Part shown: positions 41,125-49,500 of the stretch, piece by piece
How positions within the stretch are numbered: the first letter of the stretch is position 1
Layout of the letters: the number at the start of each line of letters is the position of its first letter
Source of the DNA: an uncultured Lachnospiraceae bacterium
GTDB lineage: Bacteria > Bacillota > Clostridia > Lachnospirales > Lachnospiraceae
Reading direction: 5' to 3'
Length of the DNA: 64,000 nucleotides
Assembly: GCA_910577175.1 (NCBI GenBank)
Contig: CAJTLU010000013.1
Location: 35,874 to 99,873, forward strand
Program-made: the position numbers and the translations under genes
Notes under the pieces: model-generated
What the model saw: only the letters and a program-made list of their open reading frames with translations
Told to the model about the DNA's origin: nothing
Database searches by the model: none

Positions 41125-42159
41125 ATGAATAAGAAGAGGCTTATCCGTGATAAGAAGTGGTTTTTGCAATACTTTCCGTATTATCAGATGTATATGGAGA
41201 ATGAATTGATAAAGGGCTGGGTAGCGATAAATGACCTGACCGATGGGGAAACAAGACGCTGGGAGTTTGAAAAGGCAGGCTCAGTGCAGGTCTGTGGCAA
41301 GGATATGCTCTGGCTTACGATTATTCCGGATCATGCGTCCAGGTCCATATCCGCTTACTTTTTACCTGACCGCCGTGTCAGCGCCTGGTATATCGACGTT
41401 ATCGAGGAGGCGGGGGTAGATGAGGACGGGGTTGTTTATTTTATTGACAAATATCTGGATGTTATGCTTACCCCGGAAGGGGATATATGTATTTGTGACA
41501 GGGACGAATTGGACGCGGCGTATGATTCCGGTGAATTAAGTACATACCAATATGAGAATGCCCTGCAGGAAGGGGAATCTATTGTGAAAGAGCTGGGAGG
41601 CGATATCCGGGCAACGGAAGAACTGTGCAGACAGATACTGGAAAAGGCAGAAGAAATGATAGCAGGGGACCATTTCACAATTTTTCTTGATATTGACGGA
41701 GTGCTGGATATCTACAATCCTGACACTCCGGTACAGGAGCTTATGCCGGAAGCAATTCGTAATTTGAAAGGGCTGGCGGCAAGAACAAAAGCGGATGTTG
41801 TGATTATTTCAGACTGGAGGTATGGTTCAGAGTTATACAGGGAAAAGGCACATGCGCTTGGATATGACAAAATAATTGATAATTGGGATAATCTCAGGAA
41901 GGTGTTAGAAAGAGAAGGGATAAAAATAAGCGGCGTAACATTATGGGACGAAACAATAAAAAACAGGACGGGTGAGATTAAGAGATATCTCGAAGAGCAC
42001 CCTGGGATCAGGCGGTATGCGATTCTGGACGATTGTTTTGGCGATAACTATGAGAGCGATAAAGAAATACGAAAGCATCTTGTATTTGTAGATGCATTGA
42101 AAGGCTTGCAGGAAAAAGATTGTATCTCCGCATGTGAAATTATGAATATGCTTGTATAG
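41125..42159 (+). CDS. DUF402-HAD fusion protein
   Basis: The product has 344 residues; the start at 41125 follows AAAGGAGGAAGC. Residues about 10-160 are a DUF402 domain (WFLQYFPYYQMYMENELIKG; WYIDVIEEA; FIDKYLDVMLTPEGDI), the family of nucleoside tri/diphosphatase Ntdp and the FAU-1 RNA-binding protein. Residues 180-344 are a HAD hydrolase: FLDIDGVLD (nucleophile Asp189, Asp191), IISDW (Ser229) and AILDD (Asp302, Asp303). It looks like the HAD domain linked to 'Swiss Army Knife' RNA repair proteins. The combined activity may process nucleotides or RNA ends; substrate unknown. It is apparently monocistronic. Confidence 0.82.
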   Translation: MNKKRLIRDKKWFLQYFPYYQMYMENELIKGWVAINDLTDGETRRWEFEKAGSVQVCGKDMLWLTIIPDHASRSISAYFLPDRRVSAWYIDVIEEAGVDEDGVVYFIDKYLDVMLTPEGDICICDRDELDAAYDSGELSTYQYENALQEGESIVKELGGDIRATEELCRQILEKAEEMIAGDHFTIFLDIDGVLDIYNPDTPVQELMPEAIRNLKGLAARTKADVVIISDWRYGSELYREKAHALGYDKIIDNWDNLRKVLEREGIKISGVTLWDETIKNRTGEIKRYLEEHPGIRRYAILDDCFGDNYESDKEIRKHLVFVDALKGLQEKDCISACEIMNMLV

Positions 42160-42171
42160 AAGAAATTCTGC

Positions 42172-42200
42172 TTGACATTTTCTAAAACCGCTCTTATACT
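42172..42200 (+). promoter_or_regulatory. Sigma-A promoter for ileS
   Basis: TTGACA (42172-42177) and TATACT (42195-42200) are 17 bases apart, about 15 bases before the T-box leader begins. Confidence 0.85.
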
Positions 42201-42215
42201 ATATCATAACGAATA

Positions 42216-42463
42216 AAAAAAGACGTTGAGAAAGAGAGTACACATCTGCCGAAAGGCGCAGCGAGTCCGGGACAGTGGAAGCCGGGTGCGAGTAGCGGAT
42301 GCCTGGAAAATCACTTTTGAGTCGCAGGTCGAACGCAGGGCAAGTAGACCGCGCCGGGGCTTTCCCGTTACAGAAAGGAAGTATGAACGGCATGCCGGAG
42401 TACGGAATAGGTGGTATAGCGAGACTGTAGGTCCTCGTCCTGTTTTGGACGGGGACTTTTTTT
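42216..42463 (+). ncRNA. T-box leader of ileS
   Basis: The leader upstream of isoleucyl-tRNA synthetase has a long stem I region with a GAGAAAGAGAGTA start. Near its end lies the T-box-like sequence TAGGTGGTATAGCG, whose TGG can pair with the NCCA end of uncharged tRNA. A terminator follows (GTCCTCGTCC 42431-42440, GGACGGGGAC 42447-42456, then T7). Uncharged tRNA-Ile should favour the antiterminator. I could not fix the specifier codon by eye. Confidence 0.85.
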
Positions 42464-42467
42464 CGCG

Positions 42468-42740
42468 TAAGCAAAGTGAGCATGCGCACGATTGCGGAAG
42501 CGCAGCTTCCGGCAAGCGGAGTCATGCGAACGCGCCCGCGACGTAGCGAACGAAGTTCGCGGAGTTGAGATAAGCAAAGTGAGCATGCGCATGATTGCGG
42601 AAGCGCAGCTTCCGGCAAGCGGAGCCATGCGAACGCGCCCGCGACGTAGCGAACGAAGTTCGCGGAGTTGGGATAAGCAAAGTGAGCATGCGCATGATTG
42701 TGTCCGCACAGCTTCCGGCAAGCGGAGCCATGCGAACGCG
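42468..42740 (+). repeat. 103-bp tandem repeat in the ileS 5' leader (2.65 copies)
   Basis: Units start at 42468, 42571 and 42674, each opening TAAGCAAAGTGAGCATGCGC. The first two are 103 bp and nearly identical; the third is cut after about 67 bp and diverges around 42710. Each full unit has two hairpins: GCGGAAGCGCAGCTTCCG and CCGCG...GTTCGCGG. The array lies between the T-box terminator and the ileS ribosome site and so is part of the read-through mRNA. Open frames across it are a by-product of repetition. Confidence 0.9.
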
Positions 42741-42775
42741 GAAAAGTGGTTTTTAATTGGAAAAGGAGGAATACG

Positions 42776-45700
42776 ATGCTTTACAACAAGGTCGATACGA
42801 ACATGAATTTCGTAGAGAGAGAAAAGGAAGTCGAGAAGTTCTGGAAGGATGAAAAGATTTTTGAGAAGAGTATTGAGGCGAGAAGAACCGGCCCGACCTA
42901 TATGTTTTACGACGGGCCGCCGACCGCAAACGGGAAGCCTCATATCGGGCATGTGCTGACGCGTGTCATTAAGGATATGATTCCGCGTTACCGTACCATG
43001 AAGGGTTATATGGTGCCGCGTAAGGCGGGCTGGGACACCCACGGTCTCCCGGTGGAGATTGAGGTGGAAAAGCTTCTGGGGCTGGATGGCAAGGAGCAGA
43101 TTGAAAAGTACGGTCTGGAGCCGTTTATCGATAAGTGTAAAGAAAGCGTCTGGAAGTATAAGGGCATGTGGGAGGACTTCTCCGGCACCGTCGGCTTCTG
43201 GGCGGATATGGACGACCCGTATGTAACGTACCATGACGATTATATTGAGTCCGAGTGGTGGGCGCTCCGGAAAATCTGGGACAAGGGACTTTTGTATAAG
43301 GGCTTTAAAATTGTTCCATACTGTCCGCGCTGCGGTACGCCGCTTTCCAGCGCGGAGGTGGCGCAGGGCTATAAGGATGTAAAGGAGCGTTCGGCGATTG
43401 CGCGCTTTAAGGTTGTCGGGGAGGATGCCTACATTCTGGCATGGACCACGACACCGTGGACGCTGCCGAGCAATGTAGCTCTTTGTGTGAACCCGGACGA
43501 GCGTTATGCAAAGGTTAAGGCAGCGGACGGCTATACGTATTATATGGCGGAGGCGCTTTTGGATACCGTACTTGGAAAACTTGCGGTAAAGGAAGATGCA
43601 GAAGGCGGTACAGAGGCAGGACCGGCGTATACGGTTTTAGAGACGTATTCCGGAAAGGATTTGGAGTATAAGGAGTATGAGCCGCTGTTTGACTGTGCCG
43701 TCGATATTTGCAGGAATCAGCAGAAAAAGGCGCATTATGTCGTATGCGATACTTATGTTACGCTGACCGACGGTACCGGCGTCGTACACATTGCGCCGGC
43801 ATTTGGTGAGGATGATGCCAGAGTCGGCAGGGAGTACGACCTGCCGTTTGTACAGCTGGTAGACGGCAAGGGTGAAATGACTGCGGAAACACCGTATGCG
43901 GGCGTCTTTGTAAAGAAGGCGGACCCGTTGGTGCTAACCGACCTTGATAAGAAAGGGCTTTTGTTCGACGCGCCGAAGTTTGAGCACAGCTACCCGCACT
44001 GCTGGCGCTGCGATACGCCGTTGATTTACTATGCAAGGGAGTCGTGGTATATCCGTGAAACTGCGGTAAAGGAGGACTTAATCCGTAATAACAATACCAT
44101 TAACTGGATTCCGGATTCCATCGGCAAGGGACGCTTCGGCAACTGGCTGGAAAATATCCAGGACTGGGCGATTTCCCGGAACCGTTACTGGGGCACTCCG
44201 TTAAATATCTGGGAATGCGAGTGCGGGTGCCGCCATTGTGTGGGCAGCCGTGAGGAGCTGCACCGGATGAGCGGAATGGAGGAAGCAAAGACCGTAGAGC
44301 TTCACCGCCCGTATATTGATGCGATTACGCTGAATTGTCCGGAGTGCGGTAAGAAAATGAAGCGTGTACCGGAGGTTCTGGACTGTTGGTTTGACTCTGG
44401 TGCAATGCCGTTTGCACAGCACCATTATCCGTTTGAGAATCAGGAGCTGTTTGAGGAGCAGTTCCCGGCGCAGTTTATTTCCGAAGCAGTCGACCAGACC
44501 AGAGGATGGTTCCATTCCCTGCTTGCAGAATCGACGATGCTGTTTAACAAGGCTCCGTATGAGAATGTTATCGTACTCGGACATGTACAGGATGAGAACG
44601 GGCAGAAGATGAGCAAGACGAAGGGCAATGCGGTTGACCCGTTTGACGCGTTGGAGAAGTTCGGTGCGGATGCAATCCGCTGGTATTTCTATATCAATTC
44701 TGCACCGTGGCTGCCGAACCGGTTCCATGACAAGGCAGTTATCGAGGGACAGAGAAAGTTTATGGGTACGCTTTGGAACACCTATGCCTTTTTTGTTCTG
44801 TATGCCAATATTGACGGATTTGATGCAACTAAGTACACGCTGGACTACGAGAAGCTTTCCGTAATGGACCGGTGGCTGCTTTCCAAGCTGAACAGCGTAG
44901 TGGAGGCAGTAGATGACAATCTTGGAAATTACCGCATTCCGGAGGCGGCAAGGGCGTTGCAGGAGTTCGTGGATGAGATGAGCAACTGGTATGTGCGCCG
45001 TGGCAGGGAGCGCTTCTGGGCAAAGGGAATGGAGCAGGATAAAATTAACGCATATATGACGTTGTATACTGCGCTTGTTACGATTGCGAAGACGGCGGCG
45101 CCGATGATTCCGTTTATGACGGAGGAGATTTACCGTAATCTTGTATGCAGCATTGACAAGAATGCGCCGGAGAGCGTGCATCTGTGCGATTTCCCGGAGG
45201 TCATGCATTCCTGGATAGATAAGGACTTAGAGGAGCATATGGAGCGCGTGCTGGGCATTGTCGTTTTGGGACGTGCGGCAAGAAATACCGCCAATATCAA
45301 GCAGCGCCAGCCAATCGGCACAATGTATGTAAAGAGCGGGGAAGGGGAGCTTCCTGCATTCTTTAATGAAATCATTGCAGATGAGTTAAACGTAAAGAAG
45401 GTTGTATTTACGGACGATGTGCGTGACTTTACCGCGTATACGTTTAAGCCGCAGTTAAAGACGCTCGGAAAGCGTTTCGGCAGCCGCTTAAATGAGCTCC
45501 GCACCGTGCTTTCCGGACTGGACGGCAGTGCGGCAATGGAGGAGCTGAATGCCGCAGGAAAGCTTACTGTGACTGTAGGCGGTACGGAGGAAGCGCTGGC
45601 AGAGGAAGACCTGCTAATTGAGTCCGCGCAGAAAGAAGGTTATGTAGCCGAGGCAGACGGTGGCGTGACGGTGGTACTGGATACCAACCTGACGCCGGAG

Positions 45701-45958
45701 TTAATTGAGGAAGGCTATGTCAGGGAGCTGATTTCCAAGGTGCAGACGATGCGTAAGGAAGCGGGCTTCGAGGTGACGGACCACATCGTGCTTTCGGTAA
45801 ATGGAAATGAGAAGCTGGCGGAGCTTTTTGCAAAGAACGAGGCGGAAATCCGGACCGTAGTGCTGGCAGATGCACTCGTATACGGAAGCGCGGACGGCTG
45901 TGCGAAGGAATGGGACTTAAACGGCGAGAAGGTAACGATTGCCGTAAAGAAGAAGTAA
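42776..45958 (+). CDS. ileS: Isoleucyl-tRNA synthetase
   Basis: The product is a 1060-residue class I aminoacyl-tRNA synthetase charging tRNA-Ile. The HIGH signature is PHIGH (His56-His59), the editing (CP1) domain spans about 190-400 (TTTPWTLPSN), KMSKT at 611-615 is a variant of KMSKS, and the anticodon-binding and C-terminal domains follow. The length fits the longer eukaryote/archaea-like IleS clade also found in some bacteria, including mupirocin-resistant types. The start at 42776 has AAAGGAGGA upstream. Expression is controlled by the T-box, and the tandem repeat lies directly upstream. Confidence 0.97.
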   Translation: MLYNKVDTNMNFVEREKEVEKFWKDEKIFEKSIEARRTGPTYMFYDGPPTANGKPHIGHVLTRVIKDMIPRYRTMKGYMVPRKAGWDTHGLPVEIEVEKLLGLDGKEQIEKYGLEPFIDKCKESVWKYKGMWEDFSGTVGFWADMDDPYVTYHDDYIESEWWALRKIWDKGLLYKGFKIVPYCPRCGTPLSSAEVAQGYKDVKERSAIARFKVVGEDAYILAWTTTPWTLPSNVALCVNPDERYAKVKAADGYTYYMAEALLDTVLGKLAVKEDAEGGTEAGPAYTVLETYSGKDLEYKEYEPLFDCAVDICRNQQKKAHYVVCDTYVTLTDGTGVVHIAPAFGEDDARVGREYDLPFVQLVDGKGEMTAETPYAGVFVKKADPLVLTDLDKKGLLFDAPKFEHSYPHCWRCDTPLIYYARESWYIRETAVKEDLIRNNNTINWIPDSIGKGRFGNWLENIQDWAISRNRYWGTPLNIWECECGCRHCVGSREELHRMSGMEEAKTVELHRPYIDAITLNCPECGKKMKRVPEVLDCWFDSGAMPFAQHHYPFENQELFEEQFPAQFISEAVDQTRGWFHSLLAESTMLFNKAPYENVIVLGHVQDENGQKMSKTKGNAVDPFDALEKFGADAIRWYFYINSAPWLPNRFHDKAVIEGQRKFMGTLWNTYAFFVLYANIDGFDATKYTLDYEKLSVMDRWLLSKLNSVVEAVDDNLGNYRIPEAARALQEFVDEMSNWYVRRGRERFWAKGMEQDKINAYMTLYTALVTIAKTAAPMIPFMTEEIYRNLVCSIDKNAPESVHLCDFPEVMHSWIDKDLEEHMERVLGIVVLGRAARNTANIKQRQPIGTMYVKSGEGELPAFFNEIIADELNVKKVVFTDDVRDFTAYTFKPQLKTLGKRFGSRLNELRTVLSGLDGSAAMEELNAAGKLTVTVGGTEEALAEEDLLIESAQKEGYVAEADGGVTVVLDTNLTPELIEEGYVRELISKVQTMRKEAGFEVTDHIVLSVNGNEKLAELFAKNEAEIRTVVLADALVYGSADGCAKEWDLNGEKVTIAVKKK

Positions 45959-45969
45959 GGATACGGAAA

Positions 45970-46005
45970 GGGTGCTGCCGCGCCTCGGGCGGTAGTCGTC
46001 TTTGT
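45970..46005 (+). terminator. Hairpin after ileS
   Basis: CTGCCGC and GCGGTAG arms with one G-U pair are followed by TCGTCTTTGT. The T-run is weak, so some read-through is possible. Confidence 0.5.
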
Positions 46006-46050
46006 ATCTTCTTTGGGCGCGGAGGCTGTTTTCATCGGGTCTCGTACTGT

Positions 46051-46140
46051 TGTATCAGGGGGCAAACTTATGGAAACATAAGGACGCAAAGCTGGAAGTC
46101 TAAGGGGGTGGGAGTGTACGCCAGGATAGTTCGGCTGCAG
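46051..46140 (+). ncRNA. Cyclic-di-GMP-I (GEMM) riboswitch
   Basis: Typical GEMM-I features are present in order: AGGGGGCAAAC (46057-46067), a P1b hairpin CTTATG-GAAA-CATAAG (46067-46082) with a GNRA tetraloop, GGACGCAAAGC (46082-46092), and the tetraloop receptor CCAGGATAG (46121-46129) followed by TTCGGCTGC. A GTCTT/AAGAC hairpin (46151-46177) may be the expression platform. It senses c-di-GMP; the related cyclic AMP-GMP class cannot be ruled out by eye. The downstream target is unclear: a small or decayed frame, then glgP 630 bases away. Confidence 0.85.
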
Positions 46141-46204
46141 GACAGATGAGGTCTTGCAACTGTTTTGTTGTTAAGACAGTATGACAGGCGAAAAGCTCAT
46201 ATGA

Positions 46205-46557
46205 ATGCAATATAGTGTCATTCCAGCGGTGATTTTTTCGATAGGAGTATGGTTAATAAAAGGTGTGTGGCATGCACATTATAAAATTTCAATTACAAAA
46301 GGTGAATTCCAATTTTCATGGAAAAAGAAAGTAAAGATACATTAAAATTTTAGACTTTTTTGGTGAAATAACAGTAAGAAACGTGATTGTATTATTACTT
46401 CTACTTTTAATTATATTTGATTGATGTAACAATTAATTTATTTGTGATAGAATACTTGATTGAGGAATGGAGGAAAAAGAGAAAATATAGAAAAATTAGT
46501 AATCAGGAAAGCAGCTTGAAAATAAAAAAGGAAAAGAAACAGGAGCTATGCTTTTGA
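46205..46557 (+). pseudogene. AT-rich small membrane ORF or decayed membrane-protein gene after the riboswitch
   Basis: An ATG at 46205 opens a 46-codon frame to TAA at 46343, with one membrane segment (VIPAVIFSIGVWLIKGVW) and a basic tail. It has no strong ribosome site. Open stretches follow in the next two frames: one with VRNVIVLLLLLLIIFD (about 46341-46419), then LFVIEYLIEEWRKKRKYRK to a TGA at 46555. Together they look like one small polytopic membrane protein broken by frameshifts, or a short peptide plus chance frames. Base composition is much AT-richer than the neighbouring genes. Confidence 0.35.
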
Positions 46558-46644
46558 CTGTAATTGTAACGAAGCAAATATACATAAGCATTATACCTGT
46601 CTGCCGGGTGAAACTTTAAAACGGAAAAAGAAATTTGCGGAGTA

Positions 46645-46673
46645 TTGTATTTTTTTTGAATTTGAGGTATACT
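46645..46673 (+). promoter_or_regulatory. Possible promoter for glgP
   Basis: TTGTAT (46645-46650) and TATACT (46668-46673) are 17 bases apart, about 100 bases before glgP. If active, it makes glgP at least partly independent of the riboswitch. Confidence 0.5.
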
Positions 46674-46771
46674 AAATGAAATTGCAATGTATTGGGGCCA
46701 TCGCCCTATGAAAAGAAGGGAATATTATGCTGGTAGATACGGCAAACTAGAAACGAACGGAGGACAGATAC

Positions 46772-49207
46772 ATGACATTTAGTAAGGAAGAGTTTAAGAA
46801 AGAGGTTACGGATAATCTGAAGGTATTGTTCCGCAGAGGGATTGAGGATGCGTCCGAGGTGCAGCTGTTCCAGGCGGTTGCGCTTGCGGTAAAGGACTAT
46901 ATTGTAGATATGTGGATGGAGACGCATAAGCAGCATGAGAAGCATGATGCGAAGACCGTGTATTATCTTTCCATGGAGTTTCTGATGGGGCGTGCACTTG
47001 GAAACTGCATGATAAATTTAAAGGCATATAAGGAAATCAGGGAAGCTCTGGAGGAGCTTGGCGTAAATCTGGATGCAATTGAGGATACAGAGCCGGATGC
47101 AGCGCTCGGTAACGGTGGGCTTGGACGTTTGGCAGCGTGCTTTTTGGATTCTCTTTCTACACTCGGCTATCCGTGCTATGGCTGCGGAATCCGTTACAAG
47201 TATGGTATGTTTGAGCAGAAGATTGAGAACGGCTACCAGGTAGAGGTGCCGGATAACTGGTTAAAGAACGGCAATCCGTTTGAGATTAAGCGTGCCGAAT
47301 ATGCTATGGAGGTTAAGTTTGGCGGCTATGTAAAGATGGTGCGGGATGAAGCGACCGGACGCGACCGTTTTGTGCAGGAGGATTGCCAGTCTGTCCGTGC
47401 GATACCATACGACCTGCCGGTAGTGGGCTATGGCAACAACGTAGTAAATACGCTTCGTATCTGGGATGCTGAGGCAATCAATACGTTTAATCTGGATTCC
47501 TTTGATAAGGGAGATTATCAGAAGGCAGTCGAGCAGGAGAACCTTGCAAGAACCATCTGTGAGGTATTGTATCCGAATGATAACCATATGGCAGGGAAGG
47601 AGCTGCGCTTAAAGCAGCAGTATTTCTTTGTGTCTGCAAGTATCCAGAGAGCGGTAGCGAAGTATATGGAGAAGCATAACGATATTCACGGACTGCCGGA
47701 GAAGGTATGCTTCCAGTTAAATGATACCCACCCGACCGTGACGGTGCCGGAGCTGATGCGTATCCTTTTGGATGATTATCTTTTAGAGTGGGGCGACGCA
47801 TGGGAGATTGTGAAGAAGTGCTGTGCTTACACGAACCACACGATTATGGCGGAGGCTCTTGAGAAGTGGCCGATTTCCCTCTTCAAAGCGCTGCTTCCGC
47901 GTATTTATCAGATTGTCGAGGAAATTAACCGTCAGTTTGAGACGATGTTAAAGGAAAAGTATCCGGGCGATAACGATAAGATTAAGAATATGGCAATCCT
48001 GTACGACGGTCAGGTGCGCATGGCGAACCTTGCTATTGTAGGCGGTTTTTCCGTAAACGGCGTTGCGGCGCTGCATACGGAGATTTTAAAGAAGGAGCAG
48101 TTAAAGGATTTCTACGGGCTGTGGCCGGAGAAGTTTTCCAACAAAACCAACGGTATTACCCAGCGCCGGTTCCTGCTGCACGGTAATCCGCTGCTTGCAG
48201 ACTGGGTAACAGACAAGGTAGGCGACGGCTGGATTGTGGACCTGCCGGTCATCAAGGGGCTTACGCCGTATGCGAACGACCCGAAGGCGCAGGAGGAGTT
48301 TATGCAGATTAAGTACCAGAATAAGCTCCGTCTGACAAAGTATATTAAAGAGTGCAATGGAATCGATGTTGACCCGAATTCCATTTTCGATGTACAGGTA
48401 AAGCGTCTGCATGAGTATAAGCGCCAGTTTTTAAATATTCTGCATATTATGCACCTGTATGAGAAGTTAAAGGAAAATCCGTCAATGGACTTCTATCCGC
48501 GCACGTTTATTTTCGGGGCAAAGGCTTCTGCAGGATACCGCAGGGCAAAAGCTATCATTAAGCTGATTAACAGCGTCGGCGAGGTAGTAAACAATGACCC
48601 GGTTGTAGCGGGAAGAATTAAGGTTGTTTTCATTGAGAACTACCGTGTATCCAATGCAGAATGGATTTTTGCAGCTTCTGATGTTTCGGAGCAGATTTCC
48701 ACGGCAAGTAAGGAGGCTTCCGGTACAGGTAATATGAAGTTTATGTTGAACGGTGCGATTACGCTTGGTACAATGGACGGTGCCAATGTAGAAATCGTGG
48801 AGGAAGTCGGCGAGGAGAATGCCGTGATTTTCGGTATGAGCGCAGAAGAGGTTATTTCCTATGAAAAGAGCAAGACCTACCGTCCGAGAGATGTTTATGA
48901 GCAGGATGCGGAAATCCGCCGTGTGGTTGACCGTCTGGTGGATGGGACATATTCCGCAACAAATCCGGAGCTGTTCCGCGAGCTGTATAACTCCCTGTTA
49001 GATGAGGATCAGTATTTCATTTTGAAAGACTTCCGTTCCTACGAGGCAGCACAGAAGAAGATAGAGGCAAAATACCGTGACCGTGCGTCCTGGGCAAAGT
49101 CAGCTATCCTGAATGTGGCATGCTGCGGTAAGTTCTCTTCTGACCGTACCATTGAGGAGTATGTGAAGGATATCTGGCATCTGGAAAAGGTAGCAATCGA
49201 AATATAA
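46772..49207 (+). CDS. glgP: Glycogen/starch/alpha-glucan phosphorylase
   Basis: The product is an 811-residue GT35 phosphorylase. It releases glucose-1-phosphate from alpha-1,4-glucans using phosphate and pyridoxal phosphate. The cofactor lysine is Lys656 in EASGTGNMKFMLNG; MEFLMGRALGNCMINL and ALGNGGLGRLAACFLDS are also typical. Length is normal. CGGAGGAC lies before the ATG at 46772. It is transcribed alone, with a terminator at 49291. It may belong to the regulon of the upstream c-di-GMP riboswitch if no promoter lies between them. Confidence 0.97.
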   Translation: MTFSKEEFKKEVTDNLKVLFRRGIEDASEVQLFQAVALAVKDYIVDMWMETHKQHEKHDAKTVYYLSMEFLMGRALGNCMINLKAYKEIREALEELGVNLDAIEDTEPDAALGNGGLGRLAACFLDSLSTLGYPCYGCGIRYKYGMFEQKIENGYQVEVPDNWLKNGNPFEIKRAEYAMEVKFGGYVKMVRDEATGRDRFVQEDCQSVRAIPYDLPVVGYGNNVVNTLRIWDAEAINTFNLDSFDKGDYQKAVEQENLARTICEVLYPNDNHMAGKELRLKQQYFFVSASIQRAVAKYMEKHNDIHGLPEKVCFQLNDTHPTVTVPELMRILLDDYLLEWGDAWEIVKKCCAYTNHTIMAEALEKWPISLFKALLPRIYQIVEEINRQFETMLKEKYPGDNDKIKNMAILYDGQVRMANLAIVGGFSVNGVAALHTEILKKEQLKDFYGLWPEKFSNKTNGITQRRFLLHGNPLLADWVTDKVGDGWIVDLPVIKGLTPYANDPKAQEEFMQIKYQNKLRLTKYIKECNGIDVDPNSIFDVQVKRLHEYKRQFLNILHIMHLYEKLKENPSMDFYPRTFIFGAKASAGYRRAKAIIKLINSVGEVVNNDPVVAGRIKVVFIENYRVSNAEWIFAASDVSEQISTASKEASGTGNMKFMLNGAITLGTMDGANVEIVEEVGEENAVIFGMSAEEVISYEKSKTYRPRDVYEQDAEIRRVVDRLVDGTYSATNPELFRELYNSLLDEDQYFILKDFRSYEAAQKKIEAKYRDRASWAKSAILNVACCGKFSSDRTIEEYVKDIWHLEKVAIEI

Positions 49208-49290
49208 GAACAGGAGACAAAGAGAATGCGTTCATCCGCATTTCTCCAATAGGAAATTGGTCCCAAAGGGGCAGAAAATTCAAAAAATCA

Positions 49291-49331
49291 GGGAATTTCT
49301 TTTCATTTGAAAAAGGGATTCCCTTTTTTTT
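49291..49331 (+). terminator. Intrinsic terminator of glgP
   Basis: GGGAAT and ATTCCC arms with inner TCTTTT/GAAAA pairing are followed by T8. Confidence 0.85.
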
Positions 49332-49355
49332 GTCGTATTCTATATATGAGGAATA

Positions 49356-49430
49356 AAGCGCGTGGACGCACCCAATTGGCTTAACAGCGCGCAGAGGAAG
49401 TCTGGTGTAACGGCAGCGCATGCAAAATAA
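49356..49430 (+). ncRNA. Candidate structured RNA element, copy B
   Basis: The closing helix is GCGCG (about 49358) with CGCGC (about 49388). It encloses GTGGACGCACCC and a CCAATTGG stem. The helix is followed directly by AGAGGAAGTCTGGTG and a GCA...TGC hairpin ending in TGCAAAATA. The core matches copies A (11631) and C (55966-56220), while the helix bases differ and still pair. The bases after it (GTAAAATG, ACGGAAGCTCAGG) resemble the right end of copy C. It lies between glgP and dgt, about 70 bases before the dgt start. Confidence 0.55.
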
Positions 49431-49500
49431 GATACCGCACAGCTGGAAGAACGTAAAATGTAGGAAAGATACGGAAGCTCAGGGAAAAGGAGGGAATACG

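Noticed and set aside
42468..42740. Tandem repeat as a CRISPR array
   Set aside because: Units are directly adjacent with no unique spacers, and there are no cas genes.
42368..43234. Minus-strand frame of about 290 codons over the tandem repeat and the ileS start
   Set aside because: It repeats the same peptide because of the DNA repeat and runs antisense into ileS; no start site or domain.
44201..45208. Minus-strand open frame within ileS
   Set aside because: Antisense to a conserved part of ileS; composition reflects the codon pattern of the sense gene.
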